Part shown: piece by piece, positions 7,885 to 17,514 of the stretch
Layout of the letters: each line of letters begins with the position of its first letter
Numbering within the stretch: the stretch's first letter is position 1
Assembly: GCA_036005185.1 (NCBI GenBank)
Contig: DASYQS010000039.1
Span: 124,001-188,000, forward strand
DNA length: 64,000 nt
Direction of reading: 5' to 3'
DNA from: VBAU01 sp036005185
GTDB taxonomy: Bacteria; Bacteroidota; Bacteroidia; Chitinophagales; Chitinophagaceae
The notes under the pieces: generated by a model
Database searches by the model: none
Told to the model about the DNA's origin: nothing
The model's input: only the letters and a program-made list of their open reading frames with translations
Made by a program: the position numbers and the translations under genes

Positions 7885-10080
7885 TCAATAAAATTTACTC
7901 CTGTTGTCTTTAATTTTTGCTGCCTTGCGCAAAACGAGGGCTGGGTCATATTGCTGGCCATATCCATATGGATTATTCATCATAATTCCCATACGGCCCT
8001 GCATTTCAATGTTTCTCCTTTGTGCATTGACATCGGCGTTTTCAACAACTGTTGCGGTGACATTATCAACTTGTATTACGTATACGCCACCTCTTCCGGT
8101 TAAGGCTTCTTTCACAATTTTTCCATTGTTCGCGGGGTTAAACGTCGCACCAACCACTTTTTGCTCGTATGAAATTGAGTTATTGCCTCGGCCGTCAAAC
8201 CTTATGCTGTCTGCGGTTTGAACGGGCTGCTTCATAGCTGCAGATACCGCATCAAGGGTTGTTATATTTCCTATTCTCTTTTTTAATACCTCCGCCTTTT
8301 TTTGATTGCGTAAAAGCGGCTCAATATACCTTCTGCCCACAGCAACACTAATTGTTCCGGGTTTATTTATTTCGGTCACTACAGCAACAACATAATTATC
8401 GCCGACCCTTTGCGGTTGTAACACATCTCCTCTGTCGGCTTTAAATATGTTATCTCTAATAAATGTTCTTGAAACGCCTATCCCCTGTATCTCATAGGCA
8501 TGAGAGCTAATATCAGACGCAAATAGTTTTTGATACCCCTTTGGTTTTAGGGTTTTTTCAAAATTAGCTTCGAAAGATTTTAGATCCCTGCTATCGCCGG
8601 CAAACCGTAAGGCAGAATTCTCAGCATTTCTTTCTGTCTCATCGCTCGTTTCAATTTTTTTTGCTAAATAAGCAATCTTATAATGTGGCTCAGGATTTTT
8701 CTGATCAACTATTTCTATATAATGATAGCCAAATTTCGTTTTTACTTTTTTCCGCTGGCCTTTGGTTCCTTCAAATAAAATATATTTTCCAAAATCCTGA
8801 TCAAACCGGTCTGCTTCCTGAATTTGCTGCGAGCTAAATTTCATAATGCCTGCGCTGTCTTGACTATTTGCTGCTTGGTCCATGCTTACTTGTTTCATTA
8901 ATGCAACAAAGCTGGCTCCCTGATTTATTGCAGCTATTACACTGTCGATTCTTTTCTCAGCAATGCTGTCTGGCAACCCACCTTCTCCTATACGCATCAA
9001 TATATGGCGGCAATAAACACTATCTGGTAAGGTTTTGGTATCAAGTAACTTCGCCAATACATAATCGCTGCCGTCAAGATAAGGACCGTAAACTGCGTTC
9101 TTTTCTAATTTGAAAATGCTGTCCTTTACAGGAATTTGGATTGCGGATTTGGGAAAATATTTATCGCTAAATGCAAGATCAGATTCGTTTGCTAAAAGAG
9201 TTCTCAATTCTGCAGAATCATTCGTTGAAGGAAATTTTTCCTTTAATAATTCGATTTTTTTCAATGCCGCGCTGCTATCCGCTGAACTTGGCGCCGCGCT
9301 GAATAAAACGTATTCAATGCTTCTTGTTTCATCATCCGATTTATAAATATCCTTGCGCTTATCGATATAATCGGCAATTTCTTTATCGCTTACAGCTACT
9401 TCTTTTTCATTGTCGGGAACTTGAGAAAGGGGGACACTGACATAAGAAATTTTTGCCATGAGGCTGTTGTCGGCGTTCTGTTTTTCCAACAACCACTTTG
9501 GATAATGAACAGTGCCTGCTACCAGACTAACATATTTTTCACCAAGACGGGCATTATCAATGGCGTCTAATAAAAGATTCAAATTATCTTTCTGAGCCTT
9601 ATCCTTTCCTCTTTTTATTGAGTTTATGATTTGCTGAGCTCTGGTCGGATCGTATTCACCTGTTTGCGGATCACCTAAATATTGTCTTGCCAATTGTTGA
9701 GGTTCAGATCCCATCAACATATCGGTGCGCTCTTTTTTGCCGATAGATAACCCTAGCTTATTAAACTCATCCTTCAAAAGTGTTTCATCTACTTCTTGCT
9801 TCCATAATTCCTCTATTATTTGTTGACGTTCAGCCTCCCCAATGGAGGTGCCTCTTTGCTGCTCCATGCTTCTCTCCTGTGCTAATACTTTTTTCTCGAA
9901 GTCGTTTTGATCAATGGTCTTTCCATTTATCCGGCCAAGGGTTGTTGAATTGCCCGAGCTAAAAAGGCTGCTTCCGCGGCCTGATATATAATCAATCAAA
10001 ATAAATCCTATTAGGGCTAAAGCAATCGCTATTACAGCAAACCGTGCATATTTTTCCCTGATCGTTTGAATAATTGACAT
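7885..10080 (-). CDS. PpiD/SurA-type membrane-anchored peptidyl-prolyl isomerase
   Basis: The 731-residue protein starts with a short cytosolic stretch and one transmembrane helix (FAVIAIALALIGFILIDYI, about 14-32). A SurA-type N-terminal chaperone region follows (INGKTIDQNDFEKKV and helices to about 230). A parvulin (PPIC) domain lies near 340-460 (YCRHILMRIGEG, then KFSSQQIQEADRF and KTKFGYHYIEIVD), followed by a long C-terminal helical/strand region. This is the PpiD plan: a periplasmic foldase tethered to the inner membrane that assists newly exported, chiefly outer-membrane, proteins. The gene is transcribed away from nadA across the 10.1-10.7 kb spacer and ends in a strong terminator. 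Confidence 0.9.
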   Translation of the reverse strand: MSIIQTIREKYARFAVIAIALALIGFILIDYISGRGSSLFSSGNSTTLGRINGKTIDQNDFEKKVLAQERSMEQQRGTSIGEAERQQIIEELWKQEVDETLLKDEFNKLGLSIGKKERTDMLMGSEPQQLARQYLGDPQTGEYDPTRAQQIINSIKRGKDKAQKDNLNLLLDAIDNARLGEKYVSLVAGTVHYPKWLLEKQNADNSLMAKISYVSVPLSQVPDNEKEVAVSDKEIADYIDKRKDIYKSDDETRSIEYVLFSAAPSSADSSAALKKIELLKEKFPSTNDSAELRTLLANESDLAFSDKYFPKSAIQIPVKDSIFKLEKNAVYGPYLDGSDYVLAKLLDTKTLPDSVYCRHILMRIGEGGLPDSIAEKRIDSVIAAINQGASFVALMKQVSMDQAANSQDSAGIMKFSSQQIQEADRFDQDFGKYILFEGTKGQRKKVKTKFGYHYIEIVDQKNPEPHYKIAYLAKKIETSDETERNAENSALRFAGDSRDLKSFEANFEKTLKPKGYQKLFASDISSHAYEIQGIGVSRTFIRDNIFKADRGDVLQPQRVGDNYVVAVVTEINKPGTISVAVGRRYIEPLLRNQKKAEVLKKRIGNITTLDAVSAAMKQPVQTADSIRFDGRGNNSISYEQKVVGATFNPANNGKIVKEALTGRGGVYVIQVDNVTATVVENADVNAQRRNIEMQGRMGIMMNNPYGYGQQYDPALVLRKAAKIKDNRSKFY

Positions 10081-10756
10081 AGAATGTATAGAATTAAAAA
10101 TCCCCCAAATAAATTATTTGAAGGATGGCAAAAATAGGGTAATTATGAATATGAATTGCTGAAAAATATGATAGCCAAATCGGCTGGAAACATTGTAAAT
10201 AAAAGGTTTCAGCCTCAATTTCTGCTCATAATTTTACACCAAGCCTTGAGTTCGTTTGATCTCAGTTAACTCGGTAAATGTTTTTCTCCCCACCGTCATG
10301 TTAATGCAACTATATTTCTGTGGATAATCCATCGTGAAACGTTGATATGAAACGGGATTATTGGAAAGAAAACACATTCAATTTTAAATTCAGGCCCAAC
10401 ACTATCACTAATTAACGAATTACTCGATCTACGTTAACACTAACAATTGTTGATTCGCCATCAAAAGTTTTTCTATCATGGGTTTCCACATAGTTGTGAA
10501 TTTTCTCTTATATCCCGGTATGGTTAATGGATCTTTCTGTGAATTACGTTGCTATGAATGTGTATAACGGCGAGTTGGTAACTTTGCAATTGTTAACTTA
10601 AAATTATTTTCCACTAATTCACAGTGATAATAATAATAAGCTTTTTTTTAAAATAATTGTATTAATACTATTAGTTCTAATAGCGGATTTGAAAAAAATT
10701 GTTTTTGAAAAGCTGTGTGAGTTGTTGGAATATTGCTGTCTCGAAAATTTTTTGAA
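10081..10756. other. Long AT-rich intergenic region with DnaA-box-like sites
   Basis: This divergent 676-base spacer holds no convincing gene. It contains two exact matches to the DnaA-box consensus TTATNCACA on the minus strand (10319-10327, read TTATCCACA; 10559-10567, read TTATACACA) and a one-mismatch copy TAATTCACA at 10615-10623. Immediately beyond is a very AT-rich run with a TAATAATAATAA tract at 10627-10638, followed by poly-T/A to about 10680. GTTAAC occurs three times (10265, 10432 and 10591 area). The combination resembles a replication origin or DnaA-regulated region, but only in outline. A perfect -7 element TAACTTTG at 10579-10586 may belong to the nadA promoter; I see no TTG at the usual distance. 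Confidence 0.35.
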
Positions 10757-11767
10757 ATGGAAACCGAAATGTTGATCACCGCAAAACAGGATGTTGAGAA
10801 AAATGGTTTTCTTGATATAGAGCTGGATCCTGCTTTGGATTTGTTTGCAGAGATCGAAAGATTGAAAAAAGAAAAAAATGCGATTCTTTTGGCTCACTAC
10901 TATCAGGAGCCTGATATTCAGGATGTGGCTGATTACATTGGGGACAGCTTAGGCTTAGCTCAACAGGCAGAAAAAACGAATGCAGACATGATCGTGTTTG
11001 CAGGGGTGCATTTCATGGCGGAAACGGCAAAGATTTTAAATCCAACAAAAAAAGTAGTTATTCCTGATCTCAAAGCCGGTTGCTCATTGAGCGATAGTTG
11101 CCCGCCCCCATTGTTCAAGAAATTTAAAGAACAACATCCCGATCATGTTGTAGTAAGCTACATCAACTGCAGCGCCGGCATAAAAGCCTTAAGTGACGTG
11201 ATTTGCACCAGCAGCAATGCAAAAATTATCGTAGAAAGCTTTCCTAAAGATCAGCCAATTATTTTTGCTCCCGATAAAAACTTGGGGGCCTACATCAACA
11301 AAACAACGGGCAGAAATATGTTGCTTTGGAATGGGGCCTGCATGGTTCATGAAATTTTTAGCCTGGAAAAAATTACCCGCCTAAAAGTTCGTCATCCTAA
11401 CGCAAAACTCATTGCACACCCTGAGTGTGAAGACCCCGTTTTAAGAATGGCCGATTATATTGGTTCAACAACAGGGTTATTAAAATTCACCAAATCGGAT
11501 CCATCACAGGAGTACATTGTAGCCACAGAAACCGGCATTCTGCATCAGATGATGAAAGCTAACCCCCATAAAACCTTTATTCCTGCTCCTCCTGACAATA
11601 GCTGTGCCTGCAATGATTGTCCTCATATGAAACGCAATACGCTTGAAAAACTTTATCTCTGCATGGAATATGAAACTCCTGAAATAATGATGGAAGAAGA
11701 ATTAAGGTTGGCTGCGAAAAAACCAATCGACCGAATGTTGGAGATTAGTGCTAAAGCAGGATTGTAA
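10757..11767 (+). CDS. nadA: Quinolinate synthase
   Basis: NadA condenses iminoaspartate with dihydroxyacetone phosphate to quinolinate in de novo NAD synthesis. The protein has the triplicated NadA fold and the three [4Fe-4S] ligand regions: LKAGCSLSDSC in the first third, DVICTSSNA in the middle, and NSCACNDCPHM near the C-terminus, as well as the substrate segment LLAHYYQEPDIQDVADYIGDS. The reading frame is open back to a TTG at 10733, but the ATG at 10757 (METEML) is the more plausible start and gives 336 residues, normal for the longer NadA type. nadB is not in the window; nadD is at 37.6 kb. Confidence 0.95.
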   Translation: METEMLITAKQDVEKNGFLDIELDPALDLFAEIERLKKEKNAILLAHYYQEPDIQDVADYIGDSLGLAQQAEKTNADMIVFAGVHFMAETAKILNPTKKVVIPDLKAGCSLSDSCPPPLFKKFKEQHPDHVVVSYINCSAGIKALSDVICTSSNAKIIVESFPKDQPIIFAPDKNLGAYINKTTGRNMLLWNGACMVHEIFSLEKITRLKVRHPNAKLIAHPECEDPVLRMADYIGSTTGLLKFTKSDPSQEYIVATETGILHQMMKANPHKTFIPAPPDNSCACNDCPHMKRNTLEKLYLCMEYETPEIMMEEELRLAAKKPIDRMLEISAKAGL

Positions 11768-11811
11768 AATCTATTATTGCTCTTCGCAATCTGAAAACAA
11801 AACTGTATTTC

Positions 11812-12777
11812 ATGAAAAATTTAAAAATTGCAACTGCGCAGTTTGAACACAGAAATGGAGATAAAGATTATAACCTGGATATTATTGAGAGTTTAAGTTA
11901 TCGTGCAGCAAAGGAGGGAGCTAAAATTGTTGCTTTTCATGAATGCTCAATTAGCGGATATGCATTTGCCCGCCATCTTACAAAAGAACAAATGCTGGAT
12001 TTAGCCGAGTTCATCCCGGAGGGAAAAAGTGTAAAAAGGTTAATTGAAATCGCCAGAAAATACAAGATAGTTGTTTTGTCGGGGCTTTTTGAAAAGGACA
12101 AAGAGGATAAGTTGTATAAAGTATACATCTGCGTTGACAGCAATGGAGTGATTGCTAAATATCGAAAACTCCACCCCTTCATCAATCCATACATTACGCC
12201 GGGTGATCAGTATTGCGTATTTGAATTACACGGCTGGAAATGCGGAATATTAATTTGCTATGATAATAATATTCTCGAGAATGTTAGAGCTACCAGTCTA
12301 TTGGGCGCCGACATAATCTTCATGCCCCATGTTACGATGTGCACACCATCAACACGGCCCGGAGCCGGATTTGTTGACCCCAAATTATGGGAAAATAGAG
12401 AAAATGACCCTACTTCACTGCGATTAGAATTTGATGGCATGAAAGGACGCGATTGGTTAATGAAATGGCTGCCATCAAGGGCCTATGATAATGCTGTGTA
12501 TGTAATTTTTTCAAATGCAATCGGAATGGATGACGACCAACTTAAAAATGGCTGTTCGATGATCATTGATCCTTTTGGCGACATTATTGCCGAATGCCGA
12601 AAGCTTGATAATGATATTCAATCAGCAGTTTTAACACCAGATAAACTTACTCAGGCAGGCGGTTATCGATATAAAATGGCAAGGAGACCCGATCTTTATA
12701 GAGATATTATTGGCCAGCCTCATCACCCAGAACAAAAAGTAGCATGGCTTGCCTCCGAAAAAATTCAACAAGCTTGA
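11812..12777 (+). CDS. Nitrilase-superfamily carbon-nitrogen hydrolase
   Basis: The 321-residue protein carries the nitrilase-superfamily triad: Glu44 in FHECSISGY, Lys119 in KYRKLHPF and the nucleophile Cys149 in GILICYDNN. The length and the WLPSRAYDNAVYVIFSNAIG block (about 224-243) place it among aliphatic amidases and N-carbamoyl hydrolases rather than true nitrilases. The substrate cannot be set from sequence. It follows nadA by 44 bases and precedes the Nudix gene by 21, so co-transcription is likely. A link to NAD metabolism (for example amide hydrolysis) is suggested only by position. Confidence 0.85.
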   Translation: MKNLKIATAQFEHRNGDKDYNLDIIESLSYRAAKEGAKIVAFHECSISGYAFARHLTKEQMLDLAEFIPEGKSVKRLIEIARKYKIVVLSGLFEKDKEDKLYKVYICVDSNGVIAKYRKLHPFINPYITPGDQYCVFELHGWKCGILICYDNNILENVRATSLLGADIIFMPHVTMCTPSTRPGAGFVDPKLWENRENDPTSLRLEFDGMKGRDWLMKWLPSRAYDNAVYVIFSNAIGMDDDQLKNGCSMIIDPFGDIIAECRKLDNDIQSAVLTPDKLTQAGGYRYKMARRPDLYRDIIGQPHHPEQKVAWLASEKIQQA

Positions 12778-12798
12778 TTTATTCTTATCTCGTAAAAC

Positions 12799-13260
12799 AT
12801 GCCCAAGCAAAGTGCAGGAATATTAGTTTATAGAACAAGAAACAATGGACTTGAAATTTTTCTTTGTCATCCCGGGGGGCCGTTTTATAAAAACAAGGAT
12901 ACAGGTGTATGGTCAATTCCAAAAGGGGAGCTTGATAATCAAGAGAACCCTCTTGCTGCTGCAAGAAGAGAATTTAAGGAGGAAACTGGACAGGAAATAA
13001 ATGGAGAATTTGTTCCATTAAAACCGATAAAATATAAGAATGGAAAAATAGTTCATGCTTGGGCTGTTGAAGGAGATGTTGATGTGAATTCCGTGCAAAG
13101 CAATTTATTTCCGCTTGAGTGGCCGCCAAAATCAGGAAAATACATTGATGTGCCCGAAGTGGATAAAGGAGAATGGTTTATCATTGAAATAGCAAAACAA
13201 AAAATTCTTCCGGTGTTGAATCCTTTGCTTGAAGAATTGCAAGAGAAGATCGTTCGTTAA
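12799..13260 (+). CDS. Nudix hydrolase
   Basis: This 153-residue protein has a complete Nudix box from Gly43 to about Glu65 (GELDNQENPLAAARREF followed by KEETGQE). It therefore hydrolyses a nucleoside diphosphate linked to another group, with metal bound by the box glutamates. The N-terminus (SAGILVYRT, IFLCHPGGPFY) and the WSIPKGE strand are typical of the small Nudix proteins that act on oxidised nucleotides, dinucleoside polyphosphates or ADP-sugars; the exact substrate is not readable. It is the third gene of the nadA, amidase, Nudix run. Confidence 0.9.
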   Translation: MPKQSAGILVYRTRNNGLEIFLCHPGGPFYKNKDTGVWSIPKGELDNQENPLAAARREFKEETGQEINGEFVPLKPIKYKNGKIVHAWAVEGDVDVNSVQSNLFPLEWPPKSGKYIDVPEVDKGEWFIIEIAKQKILPVLNPLLEELQEKIVR

Positions 13261-13338
13261 ATCTGTTCAAAAGCTTATTAACTGCATTTATATCGTAAAA
13301 TATTCATTGTTAGTTTTGGCCTTTATAATAAATAATGG

Positions 13339-15030
13339 ATGCTGAAAAAATATTCGATTGATCTGGAGCAACACAGTTCTATTCAATACCTGACTGGCTT
13401 TTTATTAGTAATAGTTTATTTGGGGTCGCTTTTTTTTCCATTAACCGATAAGGATGCCGCACATCATGCAAATATAGCCTTGCACATGTATGAAACGGGC
13501 GACTACGCAAGCCTTGTGGACCGCGGAAAGCCTTATCTTGATAAACCGCATTTTTTGTTTTGGGTTTCACTTATCAGTTTCAAAATATTTGGAGTAAACC
13601 ATTTTGCCCATCGTTTTCCGGCATTCATTTTTGCGTTGCTGTCTGTTTACAGCACGTATAAACTCACGAAGCACTTAACAAATAGAACAACGGCAAAAAT
13701 TGCCGCTATCATGCTTGGCACATCGCAAGCATTTGTTCTTTCCATTACGGATGCAAGAATGGAAACGCCGCTTACTGCGGCTGTTATCTTCAGCCTGTGG
13801 CAAATGATTGTGTATGTTGACAAAAAAAGATTAAGTAATCTTTTTCTTGCTGCATTGGGAATGGCAGTTGCATTTTCTACAAAAGGTTGGCTAGGGCCCT
13901 TGGTAATTTTTATCTCTATTTTTTTCAAAATTCTTTTGGATAAGAAATGGAATATTTTTCTTAGCATAAAAACCTGGCTATTTCTGCCAATCTTCTTTCT
14001 TTTTATTTCTCCTGTACTTTATGCTTATTATTTACAGTATGATCTTCATCCTGAAATAGTCGTTCGTGGGCAAAATCATATCTCGGGGGTTAAATTTATT
14101 TTGTGGCAACAGCTTTTCGAGCGTTATAAAGGATTTGATGAGGGCGGCCGGTATAGCAGCTATTTCTTTTTATACCACACTTTTCTTTGGGCTTTTTTTC
14201 CTTGGTCCATTGCCGCCTATGTTGGTATTTTTTTCTGGTTAAGAAGAATAGTTTACCGAAGAAAATGGACACATCCATTAAGTTTTGCCGCACTCTCGTT
14301 CACCTTCATGCTCGTTACCATTTCCTTTTCAAAATTTAAAATGCCGCATTACATAATTATGTTGCTTCCATTAGCAGCCATATTTACAGCTCCTTATTTG
14401 CGGCTTGCGCTTAGCTATGTTTGGGGAAGACGATTATATTTACCAATACAAACTTTTTTTGGTGGATTTATATTTGTTGCCATCATTTTGCTTAATTACT
14501 ATTTTTTTAAACCTGTCAATATTTTTATATGGGTTTTCGGTTCAATGATGCTGTTGTTGCTTGCTTTTTTAGTGATCAGGCGATTTAACAGCAAAGCAAT
14601 GAAAATACTGAGCGTGAGCATCTTTCTTTCCATCTGTTTTAATTTTTTTCTGAACTATAACTTTTTCCCCAACCTGTTGAAATACCAGGCAGGAAATGAA
14701 TTGGTGGAACTCATGAAAAAAAGTGGGATGAGAATCCCCGACAAGGAAATTATGCTAATAGAATTAAATGCTCATAGCTTTGATTTTTGCCGGAAACATA
14801 ATCATGATGTTGTAGAGAACTTTTTAGTAGATTATCCTGTTATAAAGGATAAATATTTTTTGCTGAATTCAGGGAATAAAAGAGAGTTGGAGGCAAAGGG
14901 GTTTCAAATTAACCCAGTTGTTGAGCATGTTGATTACAATGTGAACACCGTGAAATTGAAGTTCTTAAATCCAGCAAAACGCATAAGCCAATGCGATACC
15001 TTAATGCTTGCCCGCATTTATAGACAATAA
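13339..15030 (+). CDS. GT39/ArnT-like membrane glycosyltransferase
   Basis: The 563-residue polytopic protein (about 10-12 transmembrane helices) belongs to the GT-C fold glycosyltransferases of the PMT/ArnT type. The first periplasmic loop has the catalytic acidic motif in LTDKDAAHHANIALHMYETGDY (near 36-57), followed by the family-like FHFAHRFPAFIFALLS region. A second periplasmic block, RYSSYFFLYHTFLWAFFPWS, is near 272-291. Enzymes of this class move a sugar from a polyprenyl phosphate donor to lipid A, protein or another lipid. The out-of-frame ATG at 13335 stops within a few codons, so 13339 is the start. It pairs with the next gene, a second GT39. Confidence 0.85.
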   Translation: MLKKYSIDLEQHSSIQYLTGFLLVIVYLGSLFFPLTDKDAAHHANIALHMYETGDYASLVDRGKPYLDKPHFLFWVSLISFKIFGVNHFAHRFPAFIFALLSVYSTYKLTKHLTNRTTAKIAAIMLGTSQAFVLSITDARMETPLTAAVIFSLWQMIVYVDKKRLSNLFLAALGMAVAFSTKGWLGPLVIFISIFFKILLDKKWNIFLSIKTWLFLPIFFLFISPVLYAYYLQYDLHPEIVVRGQNHISGVKFILWQQLFERYKGFDEGGRYSSYFFLYHTFLWAFFPWSIAAYVGIFFWLRRIVYRRKWTHPLSFAALSFTFMLVTISFSKFKMPHYIIMLLPLAAIFTAPYLRLALSYVWGRRLYLPIQTFFGGFIFVAIILLNYYFFKPVNIFIWVFGSMMLLLLAFLVIRRFNSKAMKILSVSIFLSICFNFFLNYNFFPNLLKYQAGNELVELMKKSGMRIPDKEIMLIELNAHSFDFCRKHNHDVVENFLVDYPVIKDKYFLLNSGNKRELEAKGFQINPVVEHVDYNVNTVKLKFLNPAKRISQCDTLMLARIYRQ

Positions 15031-15065
15031 CCCTTTCTATGGATTAGTTAGAAACTCATTCTACA

Positions 15066-16760
15066 ATGAGATCCAAACGAATTGTTTTAAGAAATGATCA
15101 TACTCTGCTATTGTGGTTTATAGTTGCCTGGGTGATTATAAATCTTTTACAGGCATCTTTTATTGGAGTTGATGAGGACGAGGCTTATTATTGGATATAT
15201 TCCCGCCATTTGCAATGGGGCTATTTCGACCATCCTCCAATGGTAGCGTTGGCTATCAAGATTGGAGAACTGTTTGGGCACAATCCGTTGACAACACGAT
15301 TGATGGCCATTCTATTTTCAGGAGGTACCATTTTTTTAACTTTTAAAGCGTTGCCATCAAATCTCCGCAACAGAAAATTGTTTATACTTCTTTTTTCCTC
15401 CGTCATTATTTTTCACCCCTATAGCTTTGTGATTACGCCCGACAGTTTTCTTTTATTTTTTACGGCGTTATTTTTTTACGCTTACCGGCTTTATTTAGAA
15501 AATGAAAAACCCTCAAATGTTTTTTTTCTGGCATTGGCTATAATTGGACTTTTTTATAGCAAGTACCAGGGGGTATTGCCTGTTTTGTTTACATTTCTAT
15601 CAAATCCAAGACTCATTTTTAAAAAATCTGCTTGGGCGGTAGTTCTAACTGTACTTATTTGTTTTAGCCCGCATCTTTGGTGGCAATATAAACATGACTG
15701 GCCATCCTTGCACTTTCATTTTTTTGAGCGTATGGCAAGCGGGTACAAAATTTCAAAAACTACAAACTATTTAATAAGCCATGTATTGATTTGGGGGCCG
15801 CTTACAACCATTCCGGCCCTTATTGGCTTTTTACGACTGCGAAGTCGGGATTTGTATATGAGGGCTCATTATTATTGTTTCTGGGGAATATTTATTTTCT
15901 TTTTTCTTTTTTCATTTCGAAGCACTATTGAGCCGCATTGGGTGCTTGTGGCCGGAATATCATTTATTGTTTTACTGCAAGATTTAATAACTCATTCAAG
16001 CGCAAAGACGAAAAAAATATTTGTTGCTTTGGCCTGGGCGAATATCGCAATAGCTATTGTTGTTAGGGTTTTTCTTTTTATACCCAACACTCCACTTGCT
16101 CAGTTCGGCAAACTCAGATATATGTTTTATGGGAGAAGTTGGGCAGACGAAGTTTATAAATATACAGGAGGCGAGCCGATTGTTTTCATTGATTCTTACG
16201 GTCGCCCCTCTATATACAGCTATTATCACAGAAATGCGTTGATATCCGATTACAACACAGTTGAGTATCGTAAAACTTATTTTAATTATTCAAACGATGA
16301 AACGTTACTCAACAATAAAAGGGTTTATCTATATGATCGGTCAAAAATCGAACAGCGTGATGTCGCCGAGACAAAAATGATTCCAACTTGTCTGCAAATA
16401 CTCGATTCTTTTCGAGCTGTAAATAATTTAAAAATCCAATGGAAAAATCAAGAAAAACAAATGCGACCAGGCGATAGCACGGAGGCTTTGCTCACGCTTT
16501 CAAATATTGGTAATGAACGAATCAATCTCTCGGGGCTATATATAAATTATACTTTTTTTAAAACGAGAAAAAATTTTAAGAGCTCGGAAAATAGAGTGGC
16601 CTTATCAGCAGAGGAATTACTGCCAGGGGGTAAGCAGTTAATTAAAATCCAGATCAAAGCACCATCTACTCCGGGAAAATTTCGCTTACTATATTCTGTT
16701 ATTCAAAAACCAATTGAAGGTACTATAGCCAGTCCTTATTTTAATGTTGTGATAAAATAA
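15066..16760 (+). CDS. GT39-type glycosyltransferase with C-terminal beta domain
   Basis: The 564-residue protein has a GT-C membrane part of about 10 helices over residues 1-330. The periplasmic catalytic loop is GVDEDEAYYWIYSRHLQWGYFDHPPM (split here as GVDEDEAYYW and GYFDHPP), typical of polyprenyl-phosphate-dependent GT39 enzymes. The last 95 or so residues (from QMRPGDSTEALLTLSNIG) look like an immunoglobulin-like/CARDB-type beta domain exposed to the periplasm, which is unusual as an appendage. The gene begins 35 bases after the first GT39, suggesting an operon modifying lipid or surface glycan. Its TAA stop directly abuts the stop of the convergent membrane-protein gene. Confidence 0.85.
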   Translation: MRSKRIVLRNDHTLLLWFIVAWVIINLLQASFIGVDEDEAYYWIYSRHLQWGYFDHPPMVALAIKIGELFGHNPLTTRLMAILFSGGTIFLTFKALPSNLRNRKLFILLFSSVIIFHPYSFVITPDSFLLFFTALFFYAYRLYLENEKPSNVFFLALAIIGLFYSKYQGVLPVLFTFLSNPRLIFKKSAWAVVLTVLICFSPHLWWQYKHDWPSLHFHFFERMASGYKISKTTNYLISHVLIWGPLTTIPALIGFLRLRSRDLYMRAHYYCFWGIFIFFFLFSFRSTIEPHWVLVAGISFIVLLQDLITHSSAKTKKIFVALAWANIAIAIVVRVFLFIPNTPLAQFGKLRYMFYGRSWADEVYKYTGGEPIVFIDSYGRPSIYSYYHRNALISDYNTVEYRKTYFNYSNDETLLNNKRVYLYDRSKIEQRDVAETKMIPTCLQILDSFRAVNNLKIQWKNQEKQMRPGDSTEALLTLSNIGNERINLSGLYINYTFFKTRKNFKSSENRVALSAEELLPGGKQLIKIQIKAPSTPGKFRLLYSVIQKPIEGTIASPYFNVVIK

Positions 16761-17426
16761 TTATACCTGGTGTTGAAAAATTGATTTGTTTTTAGGAGCA
16801 AAGACAATGAGAAAAAATAACAAAGCAGCTCCACATTCCAACAGCTCTGAATTTTTTTCATGATGCAATAACGAAGTAATAATAAACAATAACACGAAAC
16901 TTATAGTTTGATAAAGCCGCGGTATAGGAACTCCGCTTGCGTTTAAAAAGTTTTTTATTTTGTTGTTCTTGTAATACAAAATTGGCATTACGCCCAAATA
17001 GATGGCAAGCATCACAATAAGCCCAAATGAAAAAACAAGTTTATTGATTTTGATGCCGTTTATTACAAGGTTGTGAAAATTCATTTCATGCTGAGAATTT
17101 TCTTCTACAAAAAACTCAGGACTTTTGATTCCCAAGATTCTTTGCCCCCAGGATATTTCTTCACCTGCAACAAAAAATAATAGAATGGCTAGTAAGAGAA
17201 TAACTGTCAAGAACCACCAGTTTTTATGCTTAAACAATTTCACAAAGCGGGAAAGGCAAACAAGACAGCCCGCAAGCAAGCCAACAACGGTTAACCATTC
17301 AACTATGCCATCTTCTCTTACATAAATCTCAAAATTTTGAACATTGGTATAAAACAAAATATACCCTATCAGCAATATGATTGATACAAGCAAAAGCGTG
17401 ATTTTTTCTAAAATGGAGATCTTCAA
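16761..17426 (-). CDS. Multi-spanning membrane protein with GEEISWGQR motif
   Basis: This 221-residue protein has about six to seven transmembrane segments. A striking polar block sits after the third hydrophobic segment: VAGEEISWGQRILG at about 86-99, followed by NSQHEMNFHNL at 110-120. Paired Glu, Gln, Arg and His next to the membrane suggest metal binding or intramembrane catalysis rather than a plain structural protein. I remember the GEEISWGQR pattern from uncharacterised membrane proteins but can name no family. It lies 88 bases downstream of the frameshifted arsC on the same strand and abuts the GT39 gene convergently; either neighbourhood could be relevant. Confidence 0.7.
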   Translation of the reverse strand: MKISILEKITLLLVSIILLIGYILFYTNVQNFEIYVREDGIVEWLTVVGLLAGCLVCLSRFVKLFKHKNWWFLTVILLLAILLFFVAGEEISWGQRILGIKSPEFFVEENSQHEMNFHNLVINGIKINKLVFSFGLIVMLAIYLGVMPILYYKNNKIKNFLNASGVPIPRLYQTISFVLLFIITSLLHHEKNSELLECGAALLFFLIVFAPKNKSIFQHQV

Positions 17427-17514
17427 AACAAACGTATTTATTCTGTCAGAAAAAAGAATTCACAAACATGATAAGATTTTGGCAGATAATAAAATCCAAA
17501 TTTCTAAAGAGAGT

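Noticed and set aside
10615..10640. DnaA-trio element beside the DnaA box at 10615
   Set aside because: The TAA tract is in the opposite orientation to that needed from the adjacent box, so canonical trios are not supported.
10619..10897. 92-codon minus-strand frame across the nadA start
   Set aside because: Most of it is antisense to nadA, and its Phe/Ser-rich composition reflects A-rich DNA.
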